Below, piece by piece: positions 56,667 through 64,000 of a stretch of 64,000 nt of DNA (positions within the stretch are counted from its first letter, which is position 1; each line of letters starts with the position of its first letter). Position numbers and translations under genes: made by a program. The notes under the pieces were generated by a model. It searched no databases, had not been told where the DNA came from, and saw nothing but the letters and a program-made list of their open reading frames with translations. Source of the stretch: Streptomyces sp. NBC_00557. Lineage in GTDB: Bacteria; Actinomycetota; Actinomycetes; Streptomycetales; Streptomycetaceae. Where the stretch lies: assembly GCF_036345995.1 (NCBI RefSeq), contig NZ_CP107796.1:8308001-8372000 (forward strand), in the 5' to 3' direction.

Positions 56667-56843
56667 GGTGACTCCGTAAGGGCCTCGGCGGTGTCCGGCT
56701 CCTTCCAGGGTGTGCCGGGGACAGCGGCGGCACCAGGAGCCGCACGGCCCTGGGACGGGCCCGTGGGCTTCTGGGCTGCAAGAGGGGCGCTTTCGCCGCA
56801 GCAGGGGCGCTGACGGGCCGCAGAGGGTCGGTCGGGCCATGAT

Positions 56844-56859
56844 GGGGCCGTGTGGCCCC
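56844..56859. promoter_or_regulatory. DosR-like box between a CBS-BON and a universal stress protein gene
   Basis: GGGGCC-GTGT-GGCCCC is the most symmetrical copy: perfect six-base arms. It is 63 bp before the universal stress protein start and 177 bp before the CBS start. Confidence 0.65.
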
Positions 56860-56922
56860 TGATTGCCTCGGCGCCGCCACGCCACCCTGGTGTCGGAACC
56901 CTCGTCCTGGGAGGTGGAGACC

Positions 56923-57828
56923 ATGTCCCGCACCGTCACCGTAGGTGTCGACGACTCGCCCGAGAGCCGGGCCGCGGCCGAGTGGGCGGCGCGAGAAGCG
57001 CTGCTGCGCGGCCTGCCCCTGAAGATCATGTACATCTCGGAGCCGACTCCCAGATTCGTGGCCCGGACTCCACTGCTGGATCCCGACACCTACCGGCACT
57101 GGGCAGAGCAGGTGACGAACGAGTCCGCGGACGGCATCCGGCTCCGCCACCCGGGCATCGAGGTGATCACCGAGCAGCTGACCGGGACCCCGGCCGACGT
57201 CCTGTGCGAGGCGGCGGGCTTTGCCGAACTGCTGGTCCTGGGCTCGCGGGCCCTCGGGGGGCTGGGGGGGTTCATGGTGGGGTCGGTGAGCCTGGGCGTC
57301 GTCGCCCGTGCCGAGCGGCCGGTGGTGCTGGTGCGGGCGGGAGAGCAGGCCGCCGACGAGCACGAGATGGATCCGGCGGGTGTGCCGTCCGCTGCGGCGC
57401 CTTTCCGGCCGGTTGTGCTGGGGCTCGACATCGACCAAGCGGACGACACCCTGCTGGAGTTCGCCTTCGACGCCGCCGCGCGCCGGAAGACTGCCCTGCG
57501 GATCGTCCACGCCTGGCCCGAGCCGCCGACCTCCTTCTACCGCTTCGCCGGCGACGCCGAACTCTACGACACCCTCGAACGCGGACAGGCCACTCTCCTG
57601 AGCAAGGTGGTGCGTCCCTGGCAGCAGAAGTTCCCTGACGTCGAGGTGATCGAGGCGAGCCGGTGCGGCAGTGCCGCGCAGGTTCTCGTCAACGACTCCC
57701 GTGGCGCCTCCTTGGTGGTCGTCGGCCGACGCATCCGCACCAGGTCGCCCGGTGCCCGCATCGGTCATGTCACCCACTCCGCCCTGCACCACATCGCCGC
57801 TCCCGTCGCGGTCGTCGCACACAGCTGA
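56923..57828 (+). CDS. Two-domain universal stress protein
   Basis: The 301-residue protein begins after GGGAGG. Domain 1 (TVTVGVDDSPESRAAAEWAA) has VLGSRALGGLGGFMVGSVSL, where the second motif Gly is Ala. Domain 2 ends VVGRRIRTRSPGARIGHVTH without the motif. ATP binding may be weakened in both. It is followed 24 bp later by another universal stress protein gene, so the two are likely one operon. Confidence 0.86.
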   Translation: MSRTVTVGVDDSPESRAAAEWAAREALLRGLPLKIMYISEPTPRFVARTPLLDPDTYRHWAEQVTNESADGIRLRHPGIEVITEQLTGTPADVLCEAAGFAELLVLGSRALGGLGGFMVGSVSLGVVARAERPVVLVRAGEQAADEHEMDPAGVPSAAAPFRPVVLGLDIDQADDTLLEFAFDAAARRKTALRIVHAWPEPPTSFYRFAGDAELYDTLERGQATLLSKVVRPWQQKFPDVEVIEASRCGSAAQVLVNDSRGASLVVVGRRIRTRSPGARIGHVTHSALHHIAAPVAVVAHS

Positions 57829-57852
57829 CCCCGCTCCCGAGAAGGAGAAGCC

Positions 57853-58761
57853 ATGAGTGCATCAGCCGTACATGCCTACGGGGAGCCTCTGGAGCTGCCC
57901 GTGGTCGTCGGCGTCGACGGCTCCGAGCCGAGCCTGCGGGCCGTGGACTGGGCTGCCGACGAGGCCGCCCTGCGCGGGGCGTCGCTCCGGCTGGTGTACG
58001 CCTCGCTGTGGGAGCGCTACGAGGGCGCTTCGAGGGCCACCGACTTCGGCGAGGCGTCCGAAGAGGTGATGGCCGAGGACATCGTGCGGACCGCCGAGCG
58101 GCGGGCCCGTCACCGGCGACCAGGCGTGAAGGTCAGCACCGATGTGCTGCCCGAGGAACCGGAATACGGCCTGGTACGTGAGAGCCGCAGCGCCTTGGCG
58201 ATGGTGCTGGGCTGCCGTGGTCGCAGCGCGGTGACGGAGGCCCTCCTCGGCTCGGTCAGCGTCGCCGTGGCGGGACGCGCCCGCTGCCCGGTGATCGTGC
58301 TCCGCGGGAGCCACGACAACCAGGCACGCATCGGGGCACATGGCCGCATCGCTCTCGGGGTGGGAGAGAAGCCGGCGGGTTCGGCCGCGGCACGATTCGC
58401 GATCGGGGAGGCCCTGCTGCGCCGGGTCCCGCTGGAAGCCGTACGCGCTTGGCGCCGACCACTGCACGAGCCTCCCGCACACCCCCTGATCGTCGGTGGC
58501 CCCGCCCACTTGGAGGAGCAGCAGGCCGTGGACCTGGTGGAAGAAGCGTTGAGGGACGCCCCGGCCGACTTGCGGGTACGGCGGCGTACGGTCGAGGGCT
58601 ACGCAAGGGACGCCCTGATCGCGGTGTCCCGCGAGGCCGACCTGCTCGTCGTCGGCGCGCGACGACGCCAGGGCCACTTCGGGCTCCAGCTCGGCCGAGT
58701 CGCCCACGGCGTGCTGCATCATGCGGCCTGCCCGGTGGCCGTCGTACCCGAGCCCGCCTGA
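57853..58761 (+). CDS. Two-domain universal stress protein
   Basis: The 302-residue protein resembles those at 27989 and 47486 (RLVYASLWERYEGAS, EEVMAEDIVRTAERR). Domain 1 has VLGCRGRSAVTEALLGSVSV, an intact motif. Domain 2 ends VVGARRRQGHFGLQLGRVAH. A GAGAAGGAGAAGCC ribosome binding site precedes the ATG. A strong terminator lies 76 bp downstream. Confidence 0.87.
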   Translation: MSASAVHAYGEPLELPVVVGVDGSEPSLRAVDWAADEAALRGASLRLVYASLWERYEGASRATDFGEASEEVMAEDIVRTAERRARHRRPGVKVSTDVLPEEPEYGLVRESRSALAMVLGCRGRSAVTEALLGSVSVAVAGRARCPVIVLRGSHDNQARIGAHGRIALGVGEKPAGSAAARFAIGEALLRRVPLEAVRAWRRPLHEPPAHPLIVGGPAHLEEQQAVDLVEEALRDAPADLRVRRRTVEGYARDALIAVSREADLLVVGARRRQGHFGLQLGRVAHGVLHHAACPVAVVPEPA

Positions 58762-58836
58762 GCCCCGGCCTGTATCCACCGGTTGACCATCCAGCTGGTC
58801 TTTATTGATCTTGTTCCCGGCGAGCCGTGGAAGCGA

Positions 58837-58865
58837 GCGGCCCCTTTTGTTGCCAAAGGGGCCGC
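58837..58865. terminator. Hairpin terminator after the universal stress protein pair
   Basis: GCGGCCCCTTT and AAAGGGGCCGC are perfect 11-bp arms around TGTTGCC. The hairpin is 76 bp past the stop at 58761. Confidence 0.7.
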
Positions 58866-58958
58866 CGGTGTACGCCGGCGAAGGCGAAAGCCTGGCAACC
58901 GCGGGGAGCTTCCCTCGACGCGGTCTCCGAGCAGTGGGGAGACCCGGACAGTGTCCGG
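58864..58958. other. Hairpin-dense intergenic segment (candidate structured RNA)
   Basis: Four small perfect stems follow the terminator in 95 bases: GCCGG/CCGGC (58864-58879), GGC-GAAA-GCC (58883-58892), GGTCTCC/GGAGACC (58922-58944) and CCGGACA-G-TGTCCGG (58944-58958). No known riboswitch consensus fits. Confidence 0.3.
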
Positions 58959-59024
58959 CATGGTGACCGACACGCTTCCTTCGTGACATGCGGCGCGGCG
59001 GTGTGCGGCTGCGCCTGGGTGTGA

Positions 59025-59597
59025 TCAGCCCGTCCTGGGGCCCCACTGCGGTCCTACCAGATCCCACTCCTGGTCCCAACGGGCCATACGGCGCCGATCG
59101 AGCCGCGCTCGCGCGACGGCGCCCGCGCCGAAGGCCGGGGCTGCGACGGCGAGGGCCGCCGCGGCGCCGAAAAGCGCGGCCTCGACATGACCCTCGCCTC
59201 GGTCCGTCGGCTGCGAGAGCATGAGCCGGCCCCGGTCGTCCTGCCACACCCTCACCCGAGCCCCGGCCTTCAGGCTGCCGTCCACCAGCGTGCGGCCGGT
59301 ACGAGAGGTGCCGTCGGGGGCCTTCCAGCGCACCGATCCCTGGACACGACCGTCGGTCGACCAGTCCGCGCTGACTCCGTGGGGAGCGTCGGTGAGCAGG
59401 ACAGCGTCGACGGGATGCTGGTGGGTACGCTGCTCCGCGAACTCGTGCTCGGCGCTGCGGTCCGTGACGAGTGCGGCAACGCCGCCACCGATCACCATGA
59501 CCAGCCAGACCGCCAGGACAATCCAGGCCTCGATGACGTCCTCGCGCCGCCGCAGCGGACTGCTCCGCCATCGCCACAGCCGCTTGCTGCATCTCAT
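59025..59597 (-). CDS. Rv1733c-like membrane protein
   Basis: The 190-residue protein has two membrane helices, AWIVLAVWLVMVIGGGVAAL (about 25-45) and EAALFGAAAALAVAAPAFGA (about 135-155), with an outer beta-rich domain between them (VRWKAPDGTSRTGRTLVDGS, VRVWQDDRGRLMLSQPTDRG). This is the layout of Rv1733c, a DosR-regulon membrane protein of unknown function. The ATG follows GGAGGTG. An island-type box lies 62 bp upstream. Confidence 0.78.
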   Translation of the reverse strand: MRCSKRLWRWRSSPLRRREDVIEAWIVLAVWLVMVIGGGVAALVTDRSAEHEFAEQRTHQHPVDAVLLTDAPHGVSADWSTDGRVQGSVRWKAPDGTSRTGRTLVDGSLKAGARVRVWQDDRGRLMLSQPTDRGEGHVEAALFGAAAALAVAAPAFGAGAVARARLDRRRMARWDQEWDLVGPQWGPRTG

Positions 59598-59658
59598 AAC
59601 GGACACCTCCACGCCGCGACGACCCTTCGACGGTGACTCCGTAGGTGCGGCTTTCACA

Positions 59659-59674
59659 GAGGCCGAGCGGCCCT
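59659..59674. promoter_or_regulatory. DosR-like box upstream of the Rv1733c-like gene
   Basis: GAGGCC-GAGC-GGCCCT: inner five bases of both arms fit the island pattern. It is 61 bp before the start, in a non-coding stretch (59598-59924) that shows nothing else I can support. Confidence 0.5.
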
Positions 59675-59924
59675 CCTGCCGGGCCATCCGGGCCCGGTCC
59701 CCGTGGGCGATGTCCTCAACAGGGACGCGGGGAATCAGATGCGGCCCGGCGCGGTACCGCAGCCCCACCGCCCCGCCGACGAGCCGGTCGGAACCGACCG
59801 GCCGGCCGGGGAGGGCCGGACGGCCGATCCACGTTCAAGGTCCCACGATGTGCTGGACCGGTCGGCCGGAGCGCTGGAGGCCACCATGGCCGCGCTGTCC
59901 GGCGCCGCCCTGGATACGCCCACC

Positions 59925-60038
59925 CAGACCAGCAGGCTGGTGGCGGAGAAGACGCACGGCAAGCCCTGGGCGGGCGGCGACCGCGAGGCGTGGGATGTCG
60001 ATCCCGGCAGTGTGACGGGGCGCCGGATCACTGGGTGA
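59925..60038 (+). pseudogene. C-terminal remnant of a PPOX-fold protein
   Basis: The last 30 or so residues of this frame, KPWAGGDREAWDVDPGSVTG and RRITG, match the C-terminal end of PPOX-fold proteins (compare TPWAGGAREMWVSIEP at 29743, ending TGRRIT). The upstream part has no homology. It overlaps the end of the intact leftward PPOX gene by 11 bases. Most likely a relic of a lost neighbour. Confidence 0.45.
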
Positions 60039-60492
60039 ACGATTGCTGCGACTGTACGGCGGACTCCGTCAGACGGACACCTGCAACCAGTTCCGGGCGG
60101 ATGCGCACCGCTTGATCCATGCCTTCGATTGGTGCCCAGCGCCGCAACAGCTCCCGGATGCGGTCCAGCTCTGCCGGGTCGGTGACCAGGTGGGCGTAAC
60201 CTGTGACGACGACGCTCCAGCCGAGATGGGTGTCCGGGTCGATGGCGTCGGCCTCGTAGGCGACCACCACTCCCGTGTCGCCGGCCTCCTCGGCGCGGAA
60301 TGTCAGGGCCGCGCCTTCGTAGGTGCGGATGACGATGTCCCCACTGTCCATGGCGTGGCTGACGGGGCGGACCGTGGGCAAGGCCTGCCGGGTGAAGACG
60401 ATTCTTCCCAGCGATACGCTGCCCAGCAGCCGCAGTGCCTCGGCAGGGTCAAGGTCGATGCGCCGGTTCGCGCGGGATTGGTTGCGGGTCAT
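60028..60492 (-). CDS. PPOX-fold flavin/F420-binding protein
   Basis: The 154-residue protein has the split-barrel pattern LLGSVSLGRIVFTRQALPTV, PVSHAMDSGDIVIRTYEGAA, VVAYEADAIDPDTHLGWSVV and VTGYAHLVTDPAELDRIREL. Related proteins bind FMN or F420 and several belong to the DosR regulon. The substrate is unknown. The next gene upstream on the strand is a ppdK relic; an island-type box is 170 bp before the start. Confidence 0.8.
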   Translation of the reverse strand: MTRNQSRANRRIDLDPAEALRLLGSVSLGRIVFTRQALPTVRPVSHAMDSGDIVIRTYEGAALTFRAEEAGDTGVVVAYEADAIDPDTHLGWSVVVTGYAHLVTDPAELDRIRELLRRWAPIEGMDQAVRIRPELVAGVRLTESAVQSQQSFTQ

Positions 60493-60661
60493 GGGCTGCT
60501 TCTTTTTGCAGACGAATAACTGATCTTCTTCCGGCTCCAGTTGGCCTGTGCATGGTCGGGTGGAATGAGGGGGAGCGATGCCCCCGGGGGGCCGGGATCA
60601 ACTCCTGCTCTCACCGTCGTCCATCACGCGCTTGCTCCCCAGTGCCGTTCGGGTCGAGCAA

Positions 60662-60677
60662 GGGGCCGAACGTCCCG
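60662..60677. promoter_or_regulatory. DosR-like box upstream of the PPOX-fold gene
   Basis: GGGGCC-GAAC-GTCCCG matches the copies at 31799 and 47366 except for one spacer base and the last base. It lies 2 bp beyond the end of the ppdK relic. Confidence 0.55.
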
Positions 60678-60678
60678 C

Positions 60679-61662
60679 TCATCTGCTGTCACTCGCGTCC
60701 ATGCCGGGCAGCGCCGCCCGCCCGGCCTCCAGACGCGCCACCGGGACCCGGAACGGCGAGCAGGAGACGTAGTCCAGGCCCGTGGTGTGGAAGAAGTGGA
60801 TCGACTCCGGATCGCCACCGTGTTCGCCGCACCCACCTGTCTGCTGGTCCGGGCGGGCCGCATGCCCCTCCTTGACCGCGATCCGGACCAGTCGGCCCAC
60901 ACCCTCGCGGTCGAGTGTCTCGAACGGTGAGGCGGCGAAGACGCCCTTGTCGAGATAGGCGGAGAAGAACGCGGCCTCCACGTCGTCGCGGGAGAAGCCC
61001 CAGGCGGCCTGGGTGAGGTCGTTGGTGCCGAAGGAGAAGAACTCCGCCTCCTCGGCGATACGGCCTGCCGTGAGGGCGGCCCGGGGCAGCTCGATCATGG
61101 TGCAGACCGGACACCGGACGGGGACGCCGGTCTCCTCGCCGACCGCCGCCAGGACTCGCATGACCTCTTGGCGGGCTAGCCGGAGTTCCTCGACGGCGCC
61201 TACCAGCGCGACCATGATCTCCGCCCGTGGAGACCCGCCCGCGCGGATACGCTCGACGACCGATCGCCCGTACTTGCATGGTGACCAGTCCCGGAGTTAC
61301 CAGGACGAGGCACACGCCCCGCAGTCCGAGCATCGGGTTCTCCTCGTGCATCCGGTTCACTGCCTCGAGCAACTCCACGCCGTGTGCGTCCGGTTGTTCG
61401 CCGGTGGCCTCGACCGCGGCGATGCGCACCGCAAGAGCGGTGCGGTCGGGCATGAACTCGTGCAGCGGCGGGTCGAGAAGCCGGACAGTGACCGGCAGTC
61501 CGTCCATCGCCTCGAGGAGGCCGGTGAAGTCCTTCCGCTGCAGCGGCAGTAGAGCTGCCGGCGCCCGGTAACGACCCGTCTCTGGGCGGGCAAGGATCAT
61601 GTCCTCGACCAGCTTGCGCCGGTCGCCGAGGAACATGTGCTCGGTACGCCTCGGGAGGCTAA
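60679..61662 (-). pseudogene. ppdK: Pyruvate, phosphate dikinase C-terminal relic
   Basis: The segment encodes the PEP-binding TIM barrel of PPDK. The first frame has RRTEHMFLGDRRKLVEDMIL, LEAMDGLPVTVRLLDPPLHE and NPMLGLRGVCLVL. After a frameshift near 61260 the other frame has MVALVGAVEELRLARQEV, FFSFGTNDLTQAAWGFSRDD and GGCGEHGGDPESIHFF with the catalytic Cys (GCGEHGGD). The nucleotide-grasp and phosphohistidine domains are absent and the DNA changes abruptly at about 61662. Not functional. PPDK would connect pyruvate and PEP in the low-oxygen state. Confidence 0.75.
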
Positions 61663-61717
61663 TCTGGCAGATGTCCCCGAAGCCCACCCATGGCCGCCCG
61701 AAGGGACGTGGAGGCGA

Positions 61718-63439
61718 GTGGTGGCAACCCCCGAGGAGCGCCGCATACGCGTGCCGCAGCTCAAGCTGGACGAGCTGCTGGAGGAGCTGCAGGCTCGGAT
61801 CAACGCGGCTCGGGGCGCCCGGGACCGCGTGCACAGCCTGTTGGAGGCGGTGCTCTCAGTCGGCCGGGAACTGGACGTCGAACAGGTACTGCACTCGATC
61901 GTCGAGTCGGCTGCCGTGCTGGTGGACGCCCAGTACGCCGCTCTGGGCGTCATCGGCCCCGATGGCAGGTCTTTGTCGGCCTTCCACACCGTCGGTGTGA
62001 CCGAGCAGCAGATCGCTGGGATCGGCCACTACCCGGAAGGTCACGGCATCCTCGGCGAGGTGATCCGGAACCCGCAGCCGCTCCGGCTGGAGAAGATCTC
62101 CCAGCACCCGGCCTCCTACGGTTTTCCGCCCCACCATCCGGCGATGAACAGTTTCCTGGGTGTACCGATCCGGATACGCGACCAGGTCTTCGGCAACCTG
62201 TACCTCACCGAGAAGCGGGGCGGGCTGGAGTTCGACGAGGAAGACGAAGCGGTGTTGTCGACCTTGGCCGTGGCGGCCGGGGTGGCCATCGAGAACGCCC
62301 GGCTGTACGAGGACGTCAGGCTGCGCGAGCGCCAACTCCTGGCGAACACCGAGATCACCTACAGCCTGATGGTCGGCAGCGAACGCACGGAAACTCTCAA
62401 GCTGATCGCCGAACGGGCACGTGAACTCATGCGGTCGGCGCTGGCGGCCGTGGCCATGCCGTCGGCGGACGGCGGGTCGCTCACGGTGGAGATCGCCGTC
62501 GGCTTGGACGCCGAAGCGCACAGGGGCCTGGTGCTGCCCCTGTCGGGGACCTTGATGGGCCTGGCCTCCTCCACGGCCGCCCCGGTCGTCAGTGCCGACG
62601 TACAGCATGATGAGCGCATCTGCCCGGAGCCCGCGCGCTTCCAGGGACTCGGCCCCGCCCTCGCCGTGCCCATCGGCACCGGGGAAGGGAATGTCCGGGG
62701 CGTGGTGCTCGTCGCCCGTGAGGCCGAGCGGTCGGGGTTCTCCGACAAGCTGACGGAGATGCTGCAGGGCTTCGCGGCTCAGGCCGCGATCGCCATGGAA
62801 CTGGCCGAGCGACGCAAGGACGCCGAGCAGATCGCCGTGCTGCAGGACCGGGACCGGATTGCCCGGGACCTGCACGATCTGGCCATCCAGCGGATCTTCG
62901 CGACAGGAATGACCTTGCAGAGCGCGGGCCGCTTGATCGAGTCCCCGGAGGCCGCAGAGCGGGTGCGGCGGGCGGTGAACGACCTGGACGAGACCATCAA
63001 GATCATCAGGTCGGCCATCTTCGGACTGCGCGTCCGCCCGGCCGGAGCCGAGGACGGGTTGCGGTCCCGGGTCGTGCGCACAGTGGGCGAGAACACCCCA
63101 GCCATGGGTTTCGCGCCCAGTGTCCGTATTGAGGGCCTGGTCGACACCGATGTGCCGCGCGAAATCGCCGACCACGTCGTGGCCGTCCTCTCTGAGGCCC
63201 TTGCCAACATCGCCCGCCACGCCCATGCCGACCGGGCTCAGGTCGTGCTGACGGCCGACGGCCATGAGGTGACTTTGACGGTCTCGGACAACGGTGTGGG
63301 TATTCCGGCCGACGGTCGGCGCAGCGGACTGCTCAACATGGCCGAGCGTGCGGAACAGCTGGGCGGACACCTCGACCTGCCCAGGCCCGACGGCGGTGGC
63401 GCCACCCTGCGCTGGCGGGTGCCTGTCCCCACCACATAG
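61718..63439 (+). CDS. GAF-GAF sensor histidine kinase (DevS/DosT-like)
   Basis: The protein has 573 residues from GTG after GGAGG. Two GAF domains (about 45-195 and 215-360) are followed by HisKA_3 with DRIARDLHDLAIQRIFATGM (phosphorylated His) and a HATPase_c end (LSEALANIARHAHADRAQVV, LTVSDNGVGIPADGRRSGLL). GAF-1 has ASYGFPPHHPAMNSFLGVPI, where DevS/DosT carry the haem-ligating His, so it may sense O2, NO or CO. M. tuberculosis DevS phosphorylates DosR. No response regulator gene is in the window; it may follow on the right or act from elsewhere. Confidence 0.86.
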   Translation: MVATPEERRIRVPQLKLDELLEELQARINAARGARDRVHSLLEAVLSVGRELDVEQVLHSIVESAAVLVDAQYAALGVIGPDGRSLSAFHTVGVTEQQIAGIGHYPEGHGILGEVIRNPQPLRLEKISQHPASYGFPPHHPAMNSFLGVPIRIRDQVFGNLYLTEKRGGLEFDEEDEAVLSTLAVAAGVAIENARLYEDVRLRERQLLANTEITYSLMVGSERTETLKLIAERARELMRSALAAVAMPSADGGSLTVEIAVGLDAEAHRGLVLPLSGTLMGLASSTAAPVVSADVQHDERICPEPARFQGLGPALAVPIGTGEGNVRGVVLVAREAERSGFSDKLTEMLQGFAAQAAIAMELAERRKDAEQIAVLQDRDRIARDLHDLAIQRIFATGMTLQSAGRLIESPEAAERVRRAVNDLDETIKIIRSAIFGLRVRPAGAEDGLRSRVVRTVGENTPAMGFAPSVRIEGLVDTDVPREIADHVVAVLSEALANIARHAHADRAQVVLTADGHEVTLTVSDNGVGIPADGRRSGLLNMAERAEQLGGHLDLPRPDGGGATLRWRVPVPTT

Positions 63440-63520
63440 GCGGCGAACATCGCGGGAGTGCGGTGCAGGTCGGTCAAAGCAGCTCAGGGAGCCGGAGGAC
63501 CGGGCGAACGGCCCTTCGAA

Positions 63521-63536
63521 CAGGCCATTCGGCCCA
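63521..63536. promoter_or_regulatory. DosR-like box upstream of the last CBS gene
   Basis: CAGGCC-ATTC-GGCCCA fits the island pattern except at the outer bases. It is 69 bp before the CBS start. A weaker related site (GGGC-GAAC-GGCCC) begins 19 bp earlier, so the operator may be tandem. Confidence 0.5.
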
Positions 63537-63605
63537 TGCCCGCATCCGGCTCGTCGGCGCAGCCTGGAGGTGTCGTAAGACAGCACCCGGCCCCTGGAGG
63601 ACGTC

Positions 63606-64000
63606 ATGAACGGCACTTCCCCCGTCGTGAACGACGTGATGACCCGCAGGGTCGTCGCCCTGCGGGCGGGGGCGGCGTTCAAGGACATCGTGCGGACCAT
63701 GCGGGAGTGGCACGTCAGCGCCCTTCCAGTCCTGGACGACGGCGGACGTGTCGTCGGCGTGGTCTCCGAGGCCGACCTGCTGCCCAAGGAAGCGTACAGC
63801 GAGGGCGGTCCGGGCCCATACGGACAGGAGCGGGGTCTCGCCGGCGTTCCCAAGGCGGATGCAGCCACCGCTGGAGACCTGATGACCACTCCCGTCATCA
63901 CGGTGGCGCCCGACACCACACTTGCCCGCGCTGCGCGCATCATGGCGCGCACCGGCGTCAAACGGCTGCCGGTCGTCGACCGCGCCGGGTTCCTGAAGGG
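63606..64000 (+). CDS. CBS domain protein (runs off the window)
   Basis: From ATG after GGAGG, 131 residues are visible: VVNDVMTRRVVALRAGAAFK, VVGVVSEADLLPKEAY, DLMTTPVITVAPDTTLARAA and VKRLPVVDRAGFLKG, where the sequence ends inside the second CBS. By likeness to 29058, 30783 and 55944 a BON domain should follow. It lies 166 bp after the histidine kinase gene. Confidence 0.85.
   Translation, partial: MNGTSPVVNDVMTRRVVALRAGAAFKDIVRTMREWHVSALPVLDDGGRVVGVVSEADLLPKEAYSEGGPGPYGQERGLAGVPKADAATAGDLMTTPVITVAPDTTLARAARIMARTGVKRLPVVDRAGFLK

Noticed and set aside
58883..58930. SAM-riboswitch-like string GCCTGGCAACCG
   Set aside because: Only a short core resemblance; the paired elements do not fit any SAM riboswitch and no sulfur gene follows.
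61856..63961. A 701-codon minus-strand frame over the histidine kinase
   Set aside because: Antisense shadow; the plus strand encodes GAF and kinase motifs.

Overview
The window is high-GC DNA with GTG and TTG starts, purine-rich ribosome binding sites and many 4-base ATGA/GTGA gene overlaps. The gene content (mycofactocin glycosylation, two-domain universal stress proteins, CBS-BON proteins, SpoIIAA/SpoIIAB-type regulators, MmyB-type regulators) points to a Streptomyces or close relative. No species can be named from the sequence alone.

Layout. (1) 1-5.1 kb: the tail of an SDR gene, the mycofactocin glycosyltransferase MftF, an AMP-forming acetyl-CoA synthetase, a degenerate SDR and a short adenylate kinase. 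This fits an alcohol-to-acetyl-CoA route in which the adenylate kinase recycles AMP made by the synthetase. (2) 5.1-13.9 kb: ordinary accessory genes (PH-domain membrane protein, inositol-phosphatase-like protein, acetyltransferase, MmyB-type regulator divergent from an SDR, DJ-1/PfpI protein, polytopic membrane protein) with relics of a MobF relaxase and a transposase. (3) 13.9-21.1 kb: a mobile scar. It starts at the 3' half of a tRNA-Ser gene, a likely attachment site. It then has a secreted repeat protein, a 46-bp perfect palindrome, two direct copies of an ISAs1-type transposase fragment, a group II intron domain V, and between the copies a protease cassette (Trypco1-like protein, trypsin plus inactivated caspase-like membrane protein, LppU-like membrane protein). 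The second transposase copy cuts an anti-sigma-factor kinase. (4) 21.2-27.9 kb: STAS protein, double-GNAT protein, MFS exporter, secreted vanadium haloperoxidase-type enzyme, APC permease and a GH65 stub.

(5) 27.9-64 kb: a 36-kb island that closely matches the M. tuberculosis DosR (DevR) dormancy regulon in content. It has seven intact universal stress proteins plus one broken copy, five CBS proteins (four intact with two CBS domains, the fifth running off the window), and DUF1918, DUF1876 (Rv1738-like), Rv1733c-like, Acg-type nitroreductase, Rv2004c-like kinase, CtpF-like P-type ATPase, flavin-binding PPOX-fold proteins and a DevS-like GAF histidine kinase. With these sit a five-gene group 3b-type [NiFe] hydrogenase operon, a P1B-5 Ni/Fe-type ATPase fused to hemerythrin, a second acetyl-CoA synthetase with frameshifted pyruvate dehydrogenase E1 genes, and a pyruvate phosphate dikinase relic. 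A palindromic box of the form GGGGCC-N4-GGCCCC recurs at least nine times, mostly 55-110 bp upstream of these genes. It resembles the DosR box in half-site and spacing, so the island is probably one hypoxia/redox regulon. No response regulator is visible in the window.

Several genes in the island are broken by single-base indels or an in-frame stop (pdhA, pdhB, a universal stress protein, DUF1918-XRE-PPOX, ppdK). Either the island is decaying or some of these are assembly errors.
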